From assembly GCA_024278275.1 (NCBI GenBank), contig JAJRTN010000047.1:1-52450 (forward strand): a stretch of DNA of 52,450 nucleotides, given 5' to 3'. Shown here in pieces: positions 18,165 through 27,080 of the stretch. The notes under the pieces were generated by a model. It saw only the letters and a list, made by a program, of their open reading frames with translations. It was not told where the DNA came from and searched no databases. Numbering within the stretch: the stretch's first letter is position 1; each line of letters opens with the position of its first letter. This DNA comes from Candidatus Hydrogenedentota bacterium (lineage in GTDB: Bacteria > Hydrogenedentota > Hydrogenedentia > Hydrogenedentales > JAJRTN01). The position numbers were made by a program, and so were the translations under genes.

Positions 18165-18677
18165 ATGCACAGGATCGGTATTTTTTACGGAAGTTCCACG
18201 GGTAACACGCAACACGTTGCCAAGATGATCGGCGCGGCCTGGGACGGTGAATCGGTGGACGTGCTGAATGTCCGTAAGGCCGACCCGGCTTTGCTGACGA
18301 GTTTTGACCTCATCATTCTCGGCACCTCGACCTGGGACGACGGACAACTGCAGGACCATTGGGCCCGCTTCATCAGGAAGCTCGACGCGGCTCACCTGGA
18401 AGGCAAGAAAGTCGCCATCTTCGGCCTGGGCGACCAGGCGGGATTCCCTGATCAGTTCGTGAACGCCATGGCCGTGCTGGATGAAAAGGCACGGGCATTG
18501 GGGGCCGAGGTGCTTGGCGCATGGCCCACCGAGGGCTATACATTCAAGAAATCGAAAGCGGTCTCCAATGGAAAGTTCGTCGGGCTGGCGCTTGACCAGG
18601 ACCGGCAACGGAACCTGACGGAGGAACGAATACAGCGTTGGGTGGCACAGCTCAAGGAAACATTGGGCTGGGCATGA
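18165..18677 (+). CDS. fldA: Flavodoxin, long-chain type
   Basis: A 170-residue FMN-binding electron carrier. The phosphate loop YGSSTGNTQHVAKMI is at residues 8-22. FMN-contacting loops include LGTSTWDDGQLQDHW and FGLGDQAGFPDQFVNAM, and the 20-residue insertion (GAWPTEGYTFKKSKAVSNGK) of long-chain flavodoxins is present. It sits 3 bases after the TIM-barrel gene and overlaps the longest frame of the next Gfo/Idh gene, implying one operon. Flavodoxin typically replaces ferredoxin in reductive reactions; its partner here is not evident. Confidence 0.93.
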   Translation: MHRIGIFYGSSTGNTQHVAKMIGAAWDGESVDVLNVRKADPALLTSFDLIILGTSTWDDGQLQDHWARFIRKLDAAHLEGKKVAIFGLGDQAGFPDQFVNAMAVLDEKARALGAEVLGAWPTEGYTFKKSKAVSNGKFVGLALDQDRQRNLTEERIQRWVAQLKETLGWA

Positions 18678-18706
18678 TCGGCTTCAGGGCCGGGAGGAAC
18701 CATTCG

Positions 18707-19738
18707 GTGGCGAAACGTAGTGGCAAAGACCCCATTCGCGTCGGGGTGATTGGTTACGGCGCGTCTTTCAACATGGGCCGGGCCCATCTCACGCAGATGA
18801 AGGCGGCGGGTATGAAACCCGTGGCCATGGCCGAACTGCTCAAAGATCGGCGCGAAGCGGCCGCGGCCGACTTCCCCGGCATCGAGACCTACGGGTCCGT
18901 GGCCGCCATGCTCAAGAAATCGGACGTGGAACTCCTGGCCATTATCACCGAGCACTACAAGCACGCGGCGTTGGCCGTGCAATGCCTGAAAGCCGGCCGG
19001 CACGTGGTTTGCGAAAAACCTTTCGCCGTGACCACCGCGCAATGCGACGCCATGATCGCGGCGGCACGAAAGAGCAAGACCCTGCTCTCGACCTACCACA
19101 ACCGCCACTGGGACGGCTGCATTCTCCAGGCCATGAAAACCATCCGGTCGGGGGCCATCGGCGAAGTCGTGCGCGTGAAGGCCCACATGGCCAACTATGA
19201 GCAACCCGCCGACTGGTGGCGTTCGAGCAAGCGCATCTCCGGGGGCGTGCTCTACGACTGGGGTGTTCACCTGCTGGAGTACACCCTCCAGATCATGAAC
19301 GCCAGGATCACCGAGGTCTCCGGATTCGCGCACCGGGGGTTCTGGGCGCCGAAAACGGCCTGGAAAAAGGACACCGTCGAGGACGAGGGTTTCGCCGTGG
19401 TGCGCTTCGCCAACGGGACCTTCGCAACCCTCTGCATTTCCAGCATGGACGCCAAGCCCAGCCCCTATTGGCTCGAAGTGACCGGCACCCAGGGTACCTA
19501 CTCCTTCGATTACGGGCGGTGGGAATTGATCACCCCGGGCAAGGGCGAAACCGTCACGCGCAGCGGCAAGAACCCGCCCGACGAGGGGCAGCGTTTCTAC
19601 GACAATATCGCCGCCCACCTGATGAAGGGCGAAAAACTGGTTATCACACCCGAATACGCCCGTCGCCCCGTGCATATTCTTGATCTCGCCTGCGCCAGCG
19701 CCGCCAAAGGACGCACGCTCAAGGCAAAATACGGCTGA
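18707..19738 (+). CDS. Gfo/Idh/MocA family oxidoreductase
   Basis: A 343-residue cytoplasmic NAD(P)-dependent oxidoreductase. The Rossmann start is IRVGVIGYGASFNMGRAHL; the conserved VCEKPFAVTTAQCDAMI carries the catalytic Lys of the EKP motif. The C-terminal domain has GGVLYDWGVHLLEYTLQIM, with the DxGxH metal/substrate motif. I chose GTG at 18707 because GGGAGG lies 9 bases upstream and this start places the GxGxxG at the usual distance. An ATG at 18674, overlapping the flavodoxin stop (ATGA), is the alternative. It is the last gene of the 16.3-19.7 kb run. The substrate is likely a sugar or inositol derivative. Confidence 0.88.
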   Translation: MAKRSGKDPIRVGVIGYGASFNMGRAHLTQMKAAGMKPVAMAELLKDRREAAAADFPGIETYGSVAAMLKKSDVELLAIITEHYKHAALAVQCLKAGRHVVCEKPFAVTTAQCDAMIAAARKSKTLLSTYHNRHWDGCILQAMKTIRSGAIGEVVRVKAHMANYEQPADWWRSSKRISGGVLYDWGVHLLEYTLQIMNARITEVSGFAHRGFWAPKTAWKKDTVEDEGFAVVRFANGTFATLCISSMDAKPSPYWLEVTGTQGTYSFDYGRWELITPGKGETVTRSGKNPPDEGQRFYDNIAAHLMKGEKLVITPEYARRPVHILDLACASAAKGRTLKAKYG

Positions 19739-19953
19739 TCATTCGCCGCGCCGGACATCCGCCCACGCGAACGCCCGGGCAAGGCGGCCCCAAGAGGTAA
19801 CCGTTAAGGGAGTCCGATGCCTTCGGGACACGGCGCGACCGTCTGGCCGCAACCAGGGGAGGTGCAAACCGTTCACGGCGCAGAGGCTTTCCTGGATCTG
19901 GATGTGGCACAGCCGCCCCGTGCAGGCCGTGCCCCGGCGATGGGAGTAACGTC

Positions 19954-22038
19954 ATGCCGCGTATGAACAGAAGGTGGATCGTGGTGGCGTGCGTGTTGCC
20001 CTTCGCCCTGTTGGGGCGGCCCGGAATGGCTGCGGACTTGCGGGTGTCTGTTGTATCTCCTCGGGTTGGTCTTCTTTTTACGGACGACGAAACGCCTGAT
20101 GTGCGCGCACTGGTGGAGAACGCCCCCGGACCGGTGACCTTAGCCTGGCACGTTTGGGAGACGGAAGGACCCTGGCAACGCGAAGGCCGGATGGATCTTC
20201 CCGTGGAGCAGGGGCGTGGCGAACAATCCATCCCCCTGGGACTTCCCGGGCGCGGCCATTACACACTTTCCCTTCGGGCCGTGTCCGGGGCGGCGGTGGC
20301 CGCGGCGAAAACATCCCTGGGGATCGTGTTCCCGCCGGCCCCGACAAACGCCGGCGCGCCGTGGGGTATCTTTCATATTCCCAATCCCATCGGGGACCCG
20401 GACGATCCGCTGGGCGCCAGGGCCGCGGCCCAAAGCATGCGTTTGCTGGGGGCTTCGTGGGCACGGCTCAATTTCTGGAACCAGTCCTACGATGGCATCG
20501 ACATAACGAGGAAGGACGGTCGAATCGCCGTCAAGGCCGATACGGGGCGATGGAAGACCTACGCCCGCGCCTTGCGCGACGAGGGGATTCACATCATGGG
20601 GGAGATTGCCCAGTGTCCCACGGTGCTTTCTTCACGCCGGGAGGACATGGCCCGCAAGCCCGAGATGGGGCCCCTGGCGAACCGGACGAAGCCCCGGGAC
20701 TATGCCGAATGGGACGCCCTGATGACGGCCCTTGCCGCGGATTTCAAGGACGAGATCGAGGTGTGGGAGATCTGGAACGAGCCCGATGACCGGGATGGCT
20801 TCTGGGTGGGCACGGCGGAGGAATTCGCCGAACTGGTCCATCACACCAGCACGGCCCTGCGCCGGGGGAATCCCGACGCGCGGATCGCGTGCAGCGGCTT
20901 CGTCGAGTCCTGGGACTTCGCGGACCGCCTCCTGACCCTGGGCGTGGGCAAGGACATGGACATCCTGTCGGTTCACTACACCAACCACGACCCCAGGGGA
21001 ATCGAACGCTGGAAAGCCGTCCTGAAGAAACATGGCCTGGACATGCCCCTCTGGAATACGGAGGAGCGGGCCGAAGTACCACTGGAAAACCTGGCGGCAG
21101 AAATGCCCGTAACCTTCAAGTTTCTCCACGTGAACATTGGTTATGCGGCGTACCGCCCCCTGGTGAACAAGGATTTCACGCCCAATCCCTCGGCCCTGTG
21201 GTTCGCCACCGGGGCGCACTGCCTGGGCGATGCCGCTTTCGTGCGCCGAATTGAGGGACTGCCCGCCTACGATGGGTACCTCTTCCGCCGGGGTGAGGAG
21301 GAGGTCGTGGCTTTTCAAATTCAACCCTACCACGATATCTTTGGTCCCGAGACCGTCACCGAAGCCATGCTTGCCGTGGATCCCCTGGAGACCGGTGTGC
21401 CGCCCACGCTCACGGACCGTTTCGGTCGGTCGCGCACCGTGGTGGTCACGGACGGAAAGGCCCGGGTGTCCTTTGACGCCGGCCTCATGTTCCTCAATGG
21501 CGCGCGCCGGGTCGAGGTGTTGCACGCGGAGGCGGGGCCCCCGAAGCAGGCACGCACCTTCCTCTTCGAAGCCGAGGCGGGACGCACGACGGCGGGCTGG
21601 ACCGTCTCGCGGCGTGACGCCTATTCCGGCGGCTCTTTCGTTCAGATCTGGACGGATGAAGAACCGGGCGCCAGGGGACACGCCGTGGAAGTGGACATGG
21701 CCGTCCCCGAGCCGGGCCGATACGACGTGTTTTTCTCGGGTAACCGGCTGACCCGCCTGGGCACGCCGCGCAGCATTTCCTCCTTTACCTGGACCATCGA
21801 CGGGGGCGCACCCCACCTCGTGGACCAGGCCACGCCGGGAATGCCCAATGTGGCCAACGCGGGCGACGGGCTGTTCAGGATCGGGCAGGTGGACCTGGCG
21901 GCGGGAAAGCATCGCTTCGTCCTGCGCCTGGCCGTGCGCCGCGAAACGCCCGACACCCATTACGCGCTCTGGTTCGACGCCGTCGTGTTGCACAAGGTTG
22001 GGGATGGCGCGGGGGATTCGAGGAGCCGGGGACGATGA
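19954..22038 (+). CDS. Secreted clan GH-A-like glycoside hydrolase with C-terminal CBM-like domain
   Basis: A 694-residue protein with signal peptide (about 1-26, ending GMAA). A short Ig-like domain follows (about 27-120), then a TIM-barrel glycosidase region. That region has WARLNFWNQSYDG and the acid/base motif VWEIWNEPDD (Glu near residue 275), then MPLWNTEERAE (Glu near 368 as candidate nucleophile). The pattern fits GH39/GH5-like clan A enzymes. Residues about 540-690 form a beta-sandwich like a CBM35 (FLFEAEAGRTTAGW, GRYDVFFSGNRL, GKHRFVLRLAV). The last four bases overlap the sulfatase start, so the two are co-translated, consistent with attack on a sulfated polysaccharide. The family number is an inference from motifs. 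Confidence 0.75.
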   Translation: MPRMNRRWIVVACVLPFALLGRPGMAADLRVSVVSPRVGLLFTDDETPDVRALVENAPGPVTLAWHVWETEGPWQREGRMDLPVEQGRGEQSIPLGLPGRGHYTLSLRAVSGAAVAAAKTSLGIVFPPAPTNAGAPWGIFHIPNPIGDPDDPLGARAAAQSMRLLGASWARLNFWNQSYDGIDITRKDGRIAVKADTGRWKTYARALRDEGIHIMGEIAQCPTVLSSRREDMARKPEMGPLANRTKPRDYAEWDALMTALAADFKDEIEVWEIWNEPDDRDGFWVGTAEEFAELVHHTSTALRRGNPDARIACSGFVESWDFADRLLTLGVGKDMDILSVHYTNHDPRGIERWKAVLKKHGLDMPLWNTEERAEVPLENLAAEMPVTFKFLHVNIGYAAYRPLVNKDFTPNPSALWFATGAHCLGDAAFVRRIEGLPAYDGYLFRRGEEEVVAFQIQPYHDIFGPETVTEAMLAVDPLETGVPPTLTDRFGRSRTVVVTDGKARVSFDAGLMFLNGARRVEVLHAEAGPPKQARTFLFEAEAGRTTAGWTVSRRDAYSGGSFVQIWTDEEPGARGHAVEVDMAVPEPGRYDVFFSGNRLTRLGTPRSISSFTWTIDGGAPHLVDQATPGMPNVANAGDGLFRIGQVDLAAGKHRFVLRLAVRRETPDTHYALWFDAVVLHKVGDGAGDSRSRGR

Positions 22039-23699
22039 AAAGGTGCAGCAGGCGGGACGTGTTGCGCTGGGCCGGCCTGGGCATGGCGATGGCCTGCATG
22101 GCCCCACGGCTCCGTGCGGAGGAATCGGTATCTTCGCTGGCCGGACGGCGCCCGAACATCATCCTCATTCTCTCCGATGACCAGGGCTACGGCGACGTGG
22201 ACCGCCACGGTCATCCCTTCCTCAAAACGCCACGCCTGGACCGTATGCATGACGAGAGCCTGCGCTTCTCGGATTTTCAGGTCAGTCCGTATTGCGTCCC
22301 CACGCGGGCGGCGCTCATGACCGGCATCAACCCGGCCAAGTGCGGCATCACCGGCTGCCGCTGGCGCCTCACGCCCACCCTGACCACCATCGCCGACGTG
22401 CTTCGTTCCGCTGGATATGCCACCGGTATTTTTGGAAAGTGGCATCTTGGCTATTACGAAAAATACCGTCCCGAGCGGCACGGTTTCGACGAGGTGTTTG
22501 TCTTCGGCGGCGGCGCGCTCGGCTCGCCCTATGGCGATTTCCCCGGCAACCGTTACTTCAACCCGGTCATTTACCACAACGGCACGCCGGAGGAAACCCG
22601 GGGCTTCTGCACGGATGTCTTCTTCGGCCAGGCGCGGCGCTGGATGCAATCGGTGCGCCGGGAGAAGCCCTTCTTCACCTATCTCGCGCCCAACGCGCCC
22701 CACGAGCCCTTCGTCGCGCCCGGGGAAGATGCCCAACCCTACCGTGACCTGGTCAGGAAGTTTCCCAAGAACCCGTCGTTTTTCGGACAGGTGATCGACT
22801 ACGACAAGATGGCCAACTACTACGGCATGATCGCGAACCTGGACCGTAACGTGGGGCGCCTGCTCGACTCCCTGGCAACGTGGGAGATCGAACGGGACAC
22901 CCTTGTCATCTACATGAACGACAACGGCACCATCGTGGGCGGCGGCTACTGGAACGCCGGCATGCGCGGCAGCAAGGCCACCGTCTACAACGGCGGCACC
23001 CGCGCCATGGCCTTCTGGCGCTGGCCGGGCACGCTCGAAAACCGGACCGTGACGGAACTCGCCGCCCATCTCGATGTGTTTCCCACGCTGGCCGCGCTGG
23101 CGGGAGCATCCATTCCCCCCGACGTGGCGGCGCAACTGGATGGGCGCAGTCTGCTGCCGTTACTGGAGGACGGCGCGGCCCCGTGGCCCGACCGAATGCT
23201 CTTCGACCACCAGGGCACGTGGCGGCAGGGGAACTCCGCCCCGCACATTCAGTCCGCCTGTACCATCCGTTGGCGGAAATACCACCTTTTGCGGAACACC
23301 CGCGTTTGCGCCTCCAATTGCCCGCTTTGCGGCACCGTCCTTAACCTGGTTTTCGGCGGCAGGGACGAGAACCTCGACCACGATTGGGAACTCTACGACC
23401 TGCTTACCGACCCGGGCGAGCGCAACAACATTGCCAGGGAGAAACCGGCGATCACCGCCAAACTCGCCAAGGCCTACGATGCCTGGTGGCAAAGCGTTCA
23501 GCCCTACCAGGGCGACGACACGCCGCCCGAGGGCCACACCAACCCCTTGCCTTTCCCCGCCCTTTACTGGAAACACTACCAGGGACCCGGCCCCAACAAT
23601 GTCCCCCCGCCGGAAGGCTTCTTGGCTTCGGTCACGGCCCGGCCCGGTACCGGAGATCTCCCGGAAGGCGGGACGCCAGGGGACCCATGGGACAAATGA
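22035..23699 (+). CDS. Tat-exported arylsulfatase-type sulfatase
   Basis: A 554-residue sulfatase. The N terminus is a Tat signal (SRRDVLRWAGLGM). The catalytic domain starts with the metal site ILILSDDQGYGDV. The formylglycine motif is CVPTR with Cys87 (C-x-P-T-R, the aerobic FGE or anaerobic anSME substrate type; no such maturase is in this window). Further metal or sulfate residues lie in GKWHLGYYEKY, NAPHEPF and the DNGTI stretch. The late segment ASNCPLCG holds an extra CxxC with no obvious role. The start overlaps the glycosidase stop (ATGA). Together they suggest desulfation and hydrolysis of a sulfated glycan in the periplasm or outside. The gene ends just before a REP-like hairpin. 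Confidence 0.92.
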   Translation: MKRCSRRDVLRWAGLGMAMACMAPRLRAEESVSSLAGRRPNIILILSDDQGYGDVDRHGHPFLKTPRLDRMHDESLRFSDFQVSPYCVPTRAALMTGINPAKCGITGCRWRLTPTLTTIADVLRSAGYATGIFGKWHLGYYEKYRPERHGFDEVFVFGGGALGSPYGDFPGNRYFNPVIYHNGTPEETRGFCTDVFFGQARRWMQSVRREKPFFTYLAPNAPHEPFVAPGEDAQPYRDLVRKFPKNPSFFGQVIDYDKMANYYGMIANLDRNVGRLLDSLATWEIERDTLVIYMNDNGTIVGGGYWNAGMRGSKATVYNGGTRAMAFWRWPGTLENRTVTELAAHLDVFPTLAALAGASIPPDVAAQLDGRSLLPLLEDGAAPWPDRMLFDHQGTWRQGNSAPHIQSACTIRWRKYHLLRNTRVCASNCPLCGTVLNLVFGGRDENLDHDWELYDLLTDPGERNNIAREKPAITAKLAKAYDAWWQSVQPYQGDDTPPEGHTNPLPFPALYWKHYQGPGPNNVPPPEGFLASVTARPGTGDLPEGGTPGDPWDK

Positions 23700-23795
23700 G
23701 ACCCATGAATGCGCCGTGATTTCCGTTCACAACCTCGGTCGGTGGACCCGGGTTGCCTGATCTCGTTGGAGTCCGGCCTGGTGCTTCCCCCCCCA

Positions 23796-23826
23796 CCGTC
23801 ACTCCCGCGAAAGCGGGAATCCACGG
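23796..23826. repeat. REP-like stem-loop, copy C (single)
   Basis: A single perfect hairpin, CCGTCACTCCCGCGAAAGCGGGA plus ATCCACGGG, with arms TCCCGC/GCGGGA around GAAA. It matches the first hairpin of copy B (16111-16137). It lies between the convergent sulfatase and RNA methyltransferase genes. Confidence 0.7.
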
Positions 23827-23893
23827 GAAAGGGCAGGACACTGCCCGCTCCGCTCCCCCATGGCCGCCCGCATGGGTACGGAAACGCGTCCCC

Positions 23894-25099
23894 CTATTTG
23901 CGCCGCCGTAATGACGCCACCACCTCCACGTGCCTGGTATGGGGGAAAAGGTCGAAACCCCGCATGGATATAAGTTCGTGGGTTTCGAGAAGTTCGGGCA
24001 GTTCCCGCGCCAGGATCTTGGGGTTGCACGACACGTAGAGCACGTTTTCCGGCGCCAGTTCCTTCAAACGCCGGATCGCCTTGGGCACCAATCCCGACCG
24101 CGCGGGATCCAACACTATCGCGGCCCCCTCCGCCAATCCCTCCGTTTCGACAAGCCGCCGCAGGTACTTCTCCACCTTCTCCGTGATAAACGCCACGTTC
24201 TCAATTCCGTTCCGGCACGCGTTCTCCCGACCATCCATGGAAGCGGCCTCAACGCTCTCCACCGACCACACCTGGTCCACGAGGTCCGCGCAACTGAAGG
24301 CGATGCCCCCCATGCCGCCGTACAGATCGTAGAGGTGCGTGGGTTGAACGGCATGAACCCACGCCCGGATCGCGCCGTAAAGCAACTCCGTGGCGGCGGG
24401 GTTGGTCTGGAAAAAACTCATGGGCGAAATCTGGAAGGAAAGATCCACCGTGCCGTCGCCGTCGGGAATACGCATGTGCTCCCCAATGGTGGGCGCACCG
24501 TACAGCAGTTCCAGATCTTCCGCAAAGGCCACGTCGGCCAGGCTCTCCGAAATGCCCCGGTAGATGCTGTCCGCCCCATAGGTTTCCCGGACCACCTTCA
24601 CGAAGGACGCCGCGTCGAAAGGGCCGGGACAGGTGAGCAGCACCACCATCCGCTCCCCCGAGCGTTTCCCGTCGCGCACCAGCAGATTGCGGAGGAAACC
24701 CTGCTTCCGCTTGGCGTCGAAGGCCCGCAGGCCCGCGCCCCGGTACCAGGCGCGCACTCCCGCCATCAGCTTGTCCAACCCCTCGGGGCCGATGCGGCAC
24801 GCCTCGATTTCCAACGGCCAGTACCACCGCCCCCGCTTCTTAAAGCCCAGCACGGTCTCCCGCTCGAAGTCCTTGGGGGGCGGTGTCTCGTAGCGCTTGG
24901 GCGCGAAAGCGGGATCCACCTTGTTGCGGTAGTGCCACACAACCGGCGAAGGCGTCACCGGGATGGCTTCCCGCCAGACGGTCGCGAAAAGTTCCCGCAA
25001 CAGGACTTCCTTGGCGGACACTTGAGCAGGGTAGGACAGATCCTGCGACTGACAGCCGCCGCAGTCACCGAAATAGGGGCAAAGGCCGGATGGGGACAT
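23894..25099 (-). CDS. RNA 5-methyluridine methyltransferase, RlmD/TrmA family
   Basis: A 401-residue SAM-dependent rRNA or tRNA m5U methyltransferase. The N terminus carries the Fe-S cluster cysteines CPYFGDCGGC (residues 7, 13 and 16) with a fourth Cys near residue 107 (IEACRIGPEG). No TRAM domain precedes it. The SAM-binding motif is LYDLYGGMGGIAF, followed by QVWSVESVEAA. The catalytic motif is VLDPARSGL, then LYVSCNPK (Cys near residue 357). Family members methylate U1939/U747 of 23S rRNA or U54 of tRNA; which target applies cannot be told. It is 18 bases downstream of the HAD gene on the same strand. Confidence 0.9.
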   Translation of the reverse strand: MSPSGLCPYFGDCGGCQSQDLSYPAQVSAKEVLLRELFATVWREAIPVTPSPVVWHYRNKVDPAFAPKRYETPPPKDFERETVLGFKKRGRWYWPLEIEACRIGPEGLDKLMAGVRAWYRGAGLRAFDAKRKQGFLRNLLVRDGKRSGERMVVLLTCPGPFDAASFVKVVRETYGADSIYRGISESLADVAFAEDLELLYGAPTIGEHMRIPDGDGTVDLSFQISPMSFFQTNPAATELLYGAIRAWVHAVQPTHLYDLYGGMGGIAFSCADLVDQVWSVESVEAASMDGRENACRNGIENVAFITEKVEKYLRRLVETEGLAEGAAIVLDPARSGLVPKAIRRLKELAPENVLYVSCNPKILARELPELLETHELISMRGFDLFPHTRHVEVVASLRRRK

Positions 25100-25117
25100 C
25101 GTGTTTTGTTGCGCGGA

Positions 25118-25855
25118 TTACGAAAGCAACAGGGCTTCGAGTTCGCACAAATCCTTTATGGTTGCGTCCGGCTCCAGGTCACCGGGCTGTCGTTCAAAGG
25201 TTTCCGGGGTTTCCCAGCGGCGCATGTGGATGGCCTGCATGCCGGCACGCTTGGCCCCCTGAATGTCCGCGAGCCAGTTATCCCCCACATAGACCACCTC
25301 GTGTGCCTTTCGCTCCAGTTCTTCAAGCAACCTGGCGAAAACCATCGGGTGGGGCTTGCAGTAGCCCAAATCGCCCGACACCACGACACTCTTGAAGTAC
25401 CGGCGGATGCCCGAACGGTCGATGCTTTCCCGGATCGCCGGGCCGTCGGGATAGTTGGAAAGGAAGCCGAGTGCATAGCGCTTGCCCAGGGATTCGAGCA
25501 GCCACGCCACGCCATCAACGGGCCGAATCACCGCCAGAAAAGCCTCGTGGCGAACACGAAGCAGGTCTTTCAGCACCGCGTCATCCGGCGTGATGCCGTA
25601 GAGCGTTTCCACCAGTTCAACCGTGATCTCCGCCAGGTCGTTCTCGCGGTATTCGGGCGGGTTACCCGCGTAAGGCCGGTAGCGCGTCCGCTCCCGGTGC
25701 TCGAAAAACAGTTTCCGGTCGGCCGGACCGAAGTGCCCCTCCACGGCGGCAAGCAGTTGCTCGCCATAGGCGGCCAGGTCCTCCCGGCGGAAGGGTACCA
25801 GCGTGTTGCCATAGTCAAAGGCGACTGCGCGTATCGCGTGAATATCCAGGGACAT
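25118..25855 (-). CDS. HAD-superfamily hydrolase-like protein
   Basis: A 245-residue HAD-like protein. Motif I is AFDYGNTLVPF: the nucleophilic Asp is present but the second Asp (+2), the usual acid/base of phosphatases, is Gly. Later motifs are SNYPDGPAIRES (motif II), Lys in YCKPHPMVFARLL (motif III) and YVGDNWLADIQGAKRAGM (motif IV). An inserted helical cap lies between. Activity may be weak or not phosphatase. ATG at 25855 is taken because the HAD motif follows at once. It is the probable first gene of a pair with the RNA methyltransferase. Confidence 0.82.
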   Translation of the reverse strand: MSLDIHAIRAVAFDYGNTLVPFRREDLAAYGEQLLAAVEGHFGPADRKLFFEHRERTRYRPYAGNPPEYRENDLAEITVELVETLYGITPDDAVLKDLLRVRHEAFLAVIRPVDGVAWLLESLGKRYALGFLSNYPDGPAIRESIDRSGIRRYFKSVVVSGDLGYCKPHPMVFARLLEELERKAHEVVYVGDNWLADIQGAKRAGMQAIHMRRWETPETFERQPGDLEPDATIKDLCELEALLLS

Positions 25856-26016
25856 GGGGCGGGTGTACTCCAGTGGGTGCTTACGTGGATCATACCGCAG
25901 CGACCGCCTCGCCCACCACAGGCGGACCGGACTTGAACCCCGCGCACGGCGTGAAAGGACAGCCCCGTCTACACCCGCCACGCGAAGGGTGACCTTGGCC
26001 CATGCTGTTTACAATA

Positions 26017-26880
26017 CTATTCACGCGATCCTTTTACCATCATTGCGATGGCACGCAAGGTGTCGGCATGGGTGGATACAAAGTCTTCATCGAGGATGAA
26101 CCTGAATTGTCTCTGCTTTCGGGTAAACGAAATATCGGCATCATCCAATAACGTCCCTACTTCCTCGGCCCTATCGTCGGCGACCTGAAATCCCAACAGG
26201 GATTTTTCTCCTTTACGCTTTCTCATCCAGAAGTGATTCCTGAAGGAATTCTCCCCGGCTTCGCTTAGTGCGATGTACTGCTGAAGGTATTTCAGTGTGA
26301 TACCACGATAACACCCTTCAATGGCCTTCGCCAGCGCCTTGGCGGTGCCCACCGTGGGCGCGGACCTTTTCAGCCAGTAGGCTTCGTCATAGACACGTTC
26401 AATGCCAGCACCATCTTCGACCTCCTCGTATGTGTCGAGGATCTTGGAAAAATGAAGACACATCCGCCCTTCGCTTGCCACCACGTTCACTTGGATGGCG
26501 ATGATCGGAATGGATTGGCTCAGTAACTGTATTACGTTGAAAAAGCGTTTTGTGACACACTCCGCCACGAGCACGGCGTAGTGCTGGCGTTGCGGCCATC
26601 GCCGTTTTTCGTTATCCCAATACTCGATGGTTCTGATAATGTGAGACTCATCCGTCTCCCCGAGCATGACCTCGACTTCGTACATGGAATCGTCTTCGGG
26701 ATTCTTGAGGAGGAGGTCAAGGCGGCCACCGGAACCCTGGACGCGCTCCTTGGCCACGGCCTCCAGGTCACCCAGGCCCAAACACGCAGGATTGTCGTAG
26801 ATCTGGTCCTGAAGCCAGTATTCGTTCAACCCGCACTCTCGTATACTGCGCGTTTCCGCTATTGGAATGTCCATCTTCAC
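26017..26880 (-). CDS. PD-(D/E)XK nuclease-like protein
   Basis: A 287-residue protein of unknown role. The first 110 residues look like a PD-(D/E)XK core: an early Glu in LEAVAKERV, then GGRLDLLL with the Asp, then YEVEVMLGETDESHIIRTIEYWD with the E-x-E/K strand and the helix that follows. The order matches NucS-like and other nuclease domains. The third residue is Glu-Val-Glu rather than Glu-x-Lys. The C-terminal half is charged and helical without recognised motifs. Base composition is lower in GC than neighbours, so transfer is possible. Start: GTG at 26880 or ATG two codons in (26874), both with a G-rich SD. No partner methylase or toxin/antitoxin gene adjoins it. Confidence 0.6.
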   Translation of the reverse strand: MKMDIPIAETRSIRECGLNEYWLQDQIYDNPACLGLGDLEAVAKERVQGSGGRLDLLLKNPEDDSMYEVEVMLGETDESHIIRTIEYWDNEKRRWPQRQHYAVLVAECVTKRFFNVIQLLSQSIPIIAIQVNVVASEGRMCLHFSKILDTYEEVEDGAGIERVYDEAYWLKRSAPTVGTAKALAKAIEGCYRGITLKYLQQYIALSEAGENSFRNHFWMRKRKGEKSLLGFQVADDRAEEVGTLLDDADISFTRKQRQFRFILDEDFVSTHADTLRAIAMMVKGSRE

Positions 26881-27080
26881 CCCACCCCGTTCTTGCCATC
26901 CTCAGCTTTGCGTGTTCAGCCTTGTTTTTTATCCTGCCCCATCCAGGCTTTACCAATCAAATGTGGCGCCCGTGGCACCCTCCCCTTTGATCTCGATTTG
27001 ACCCAGTTGCGACATGGGGCTAGGATCGCCACCGTAAGTTGCCATTCTTTCCACCACCGTCTTCATAGGAGGCCCCCCCC

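Noticed and set aside
25921-25980. tRNA-Glu-like 3' half on the minus strand (CCTTTCACGCCG then GGGGTTCAAGTCC)
   Set aside because: The anticodon-loop and T-loop words fit, but anticodon and T stems pair over only two or three bases and no matching acceptor or D arm is present. At best it is a decayed remnant, probably chance.
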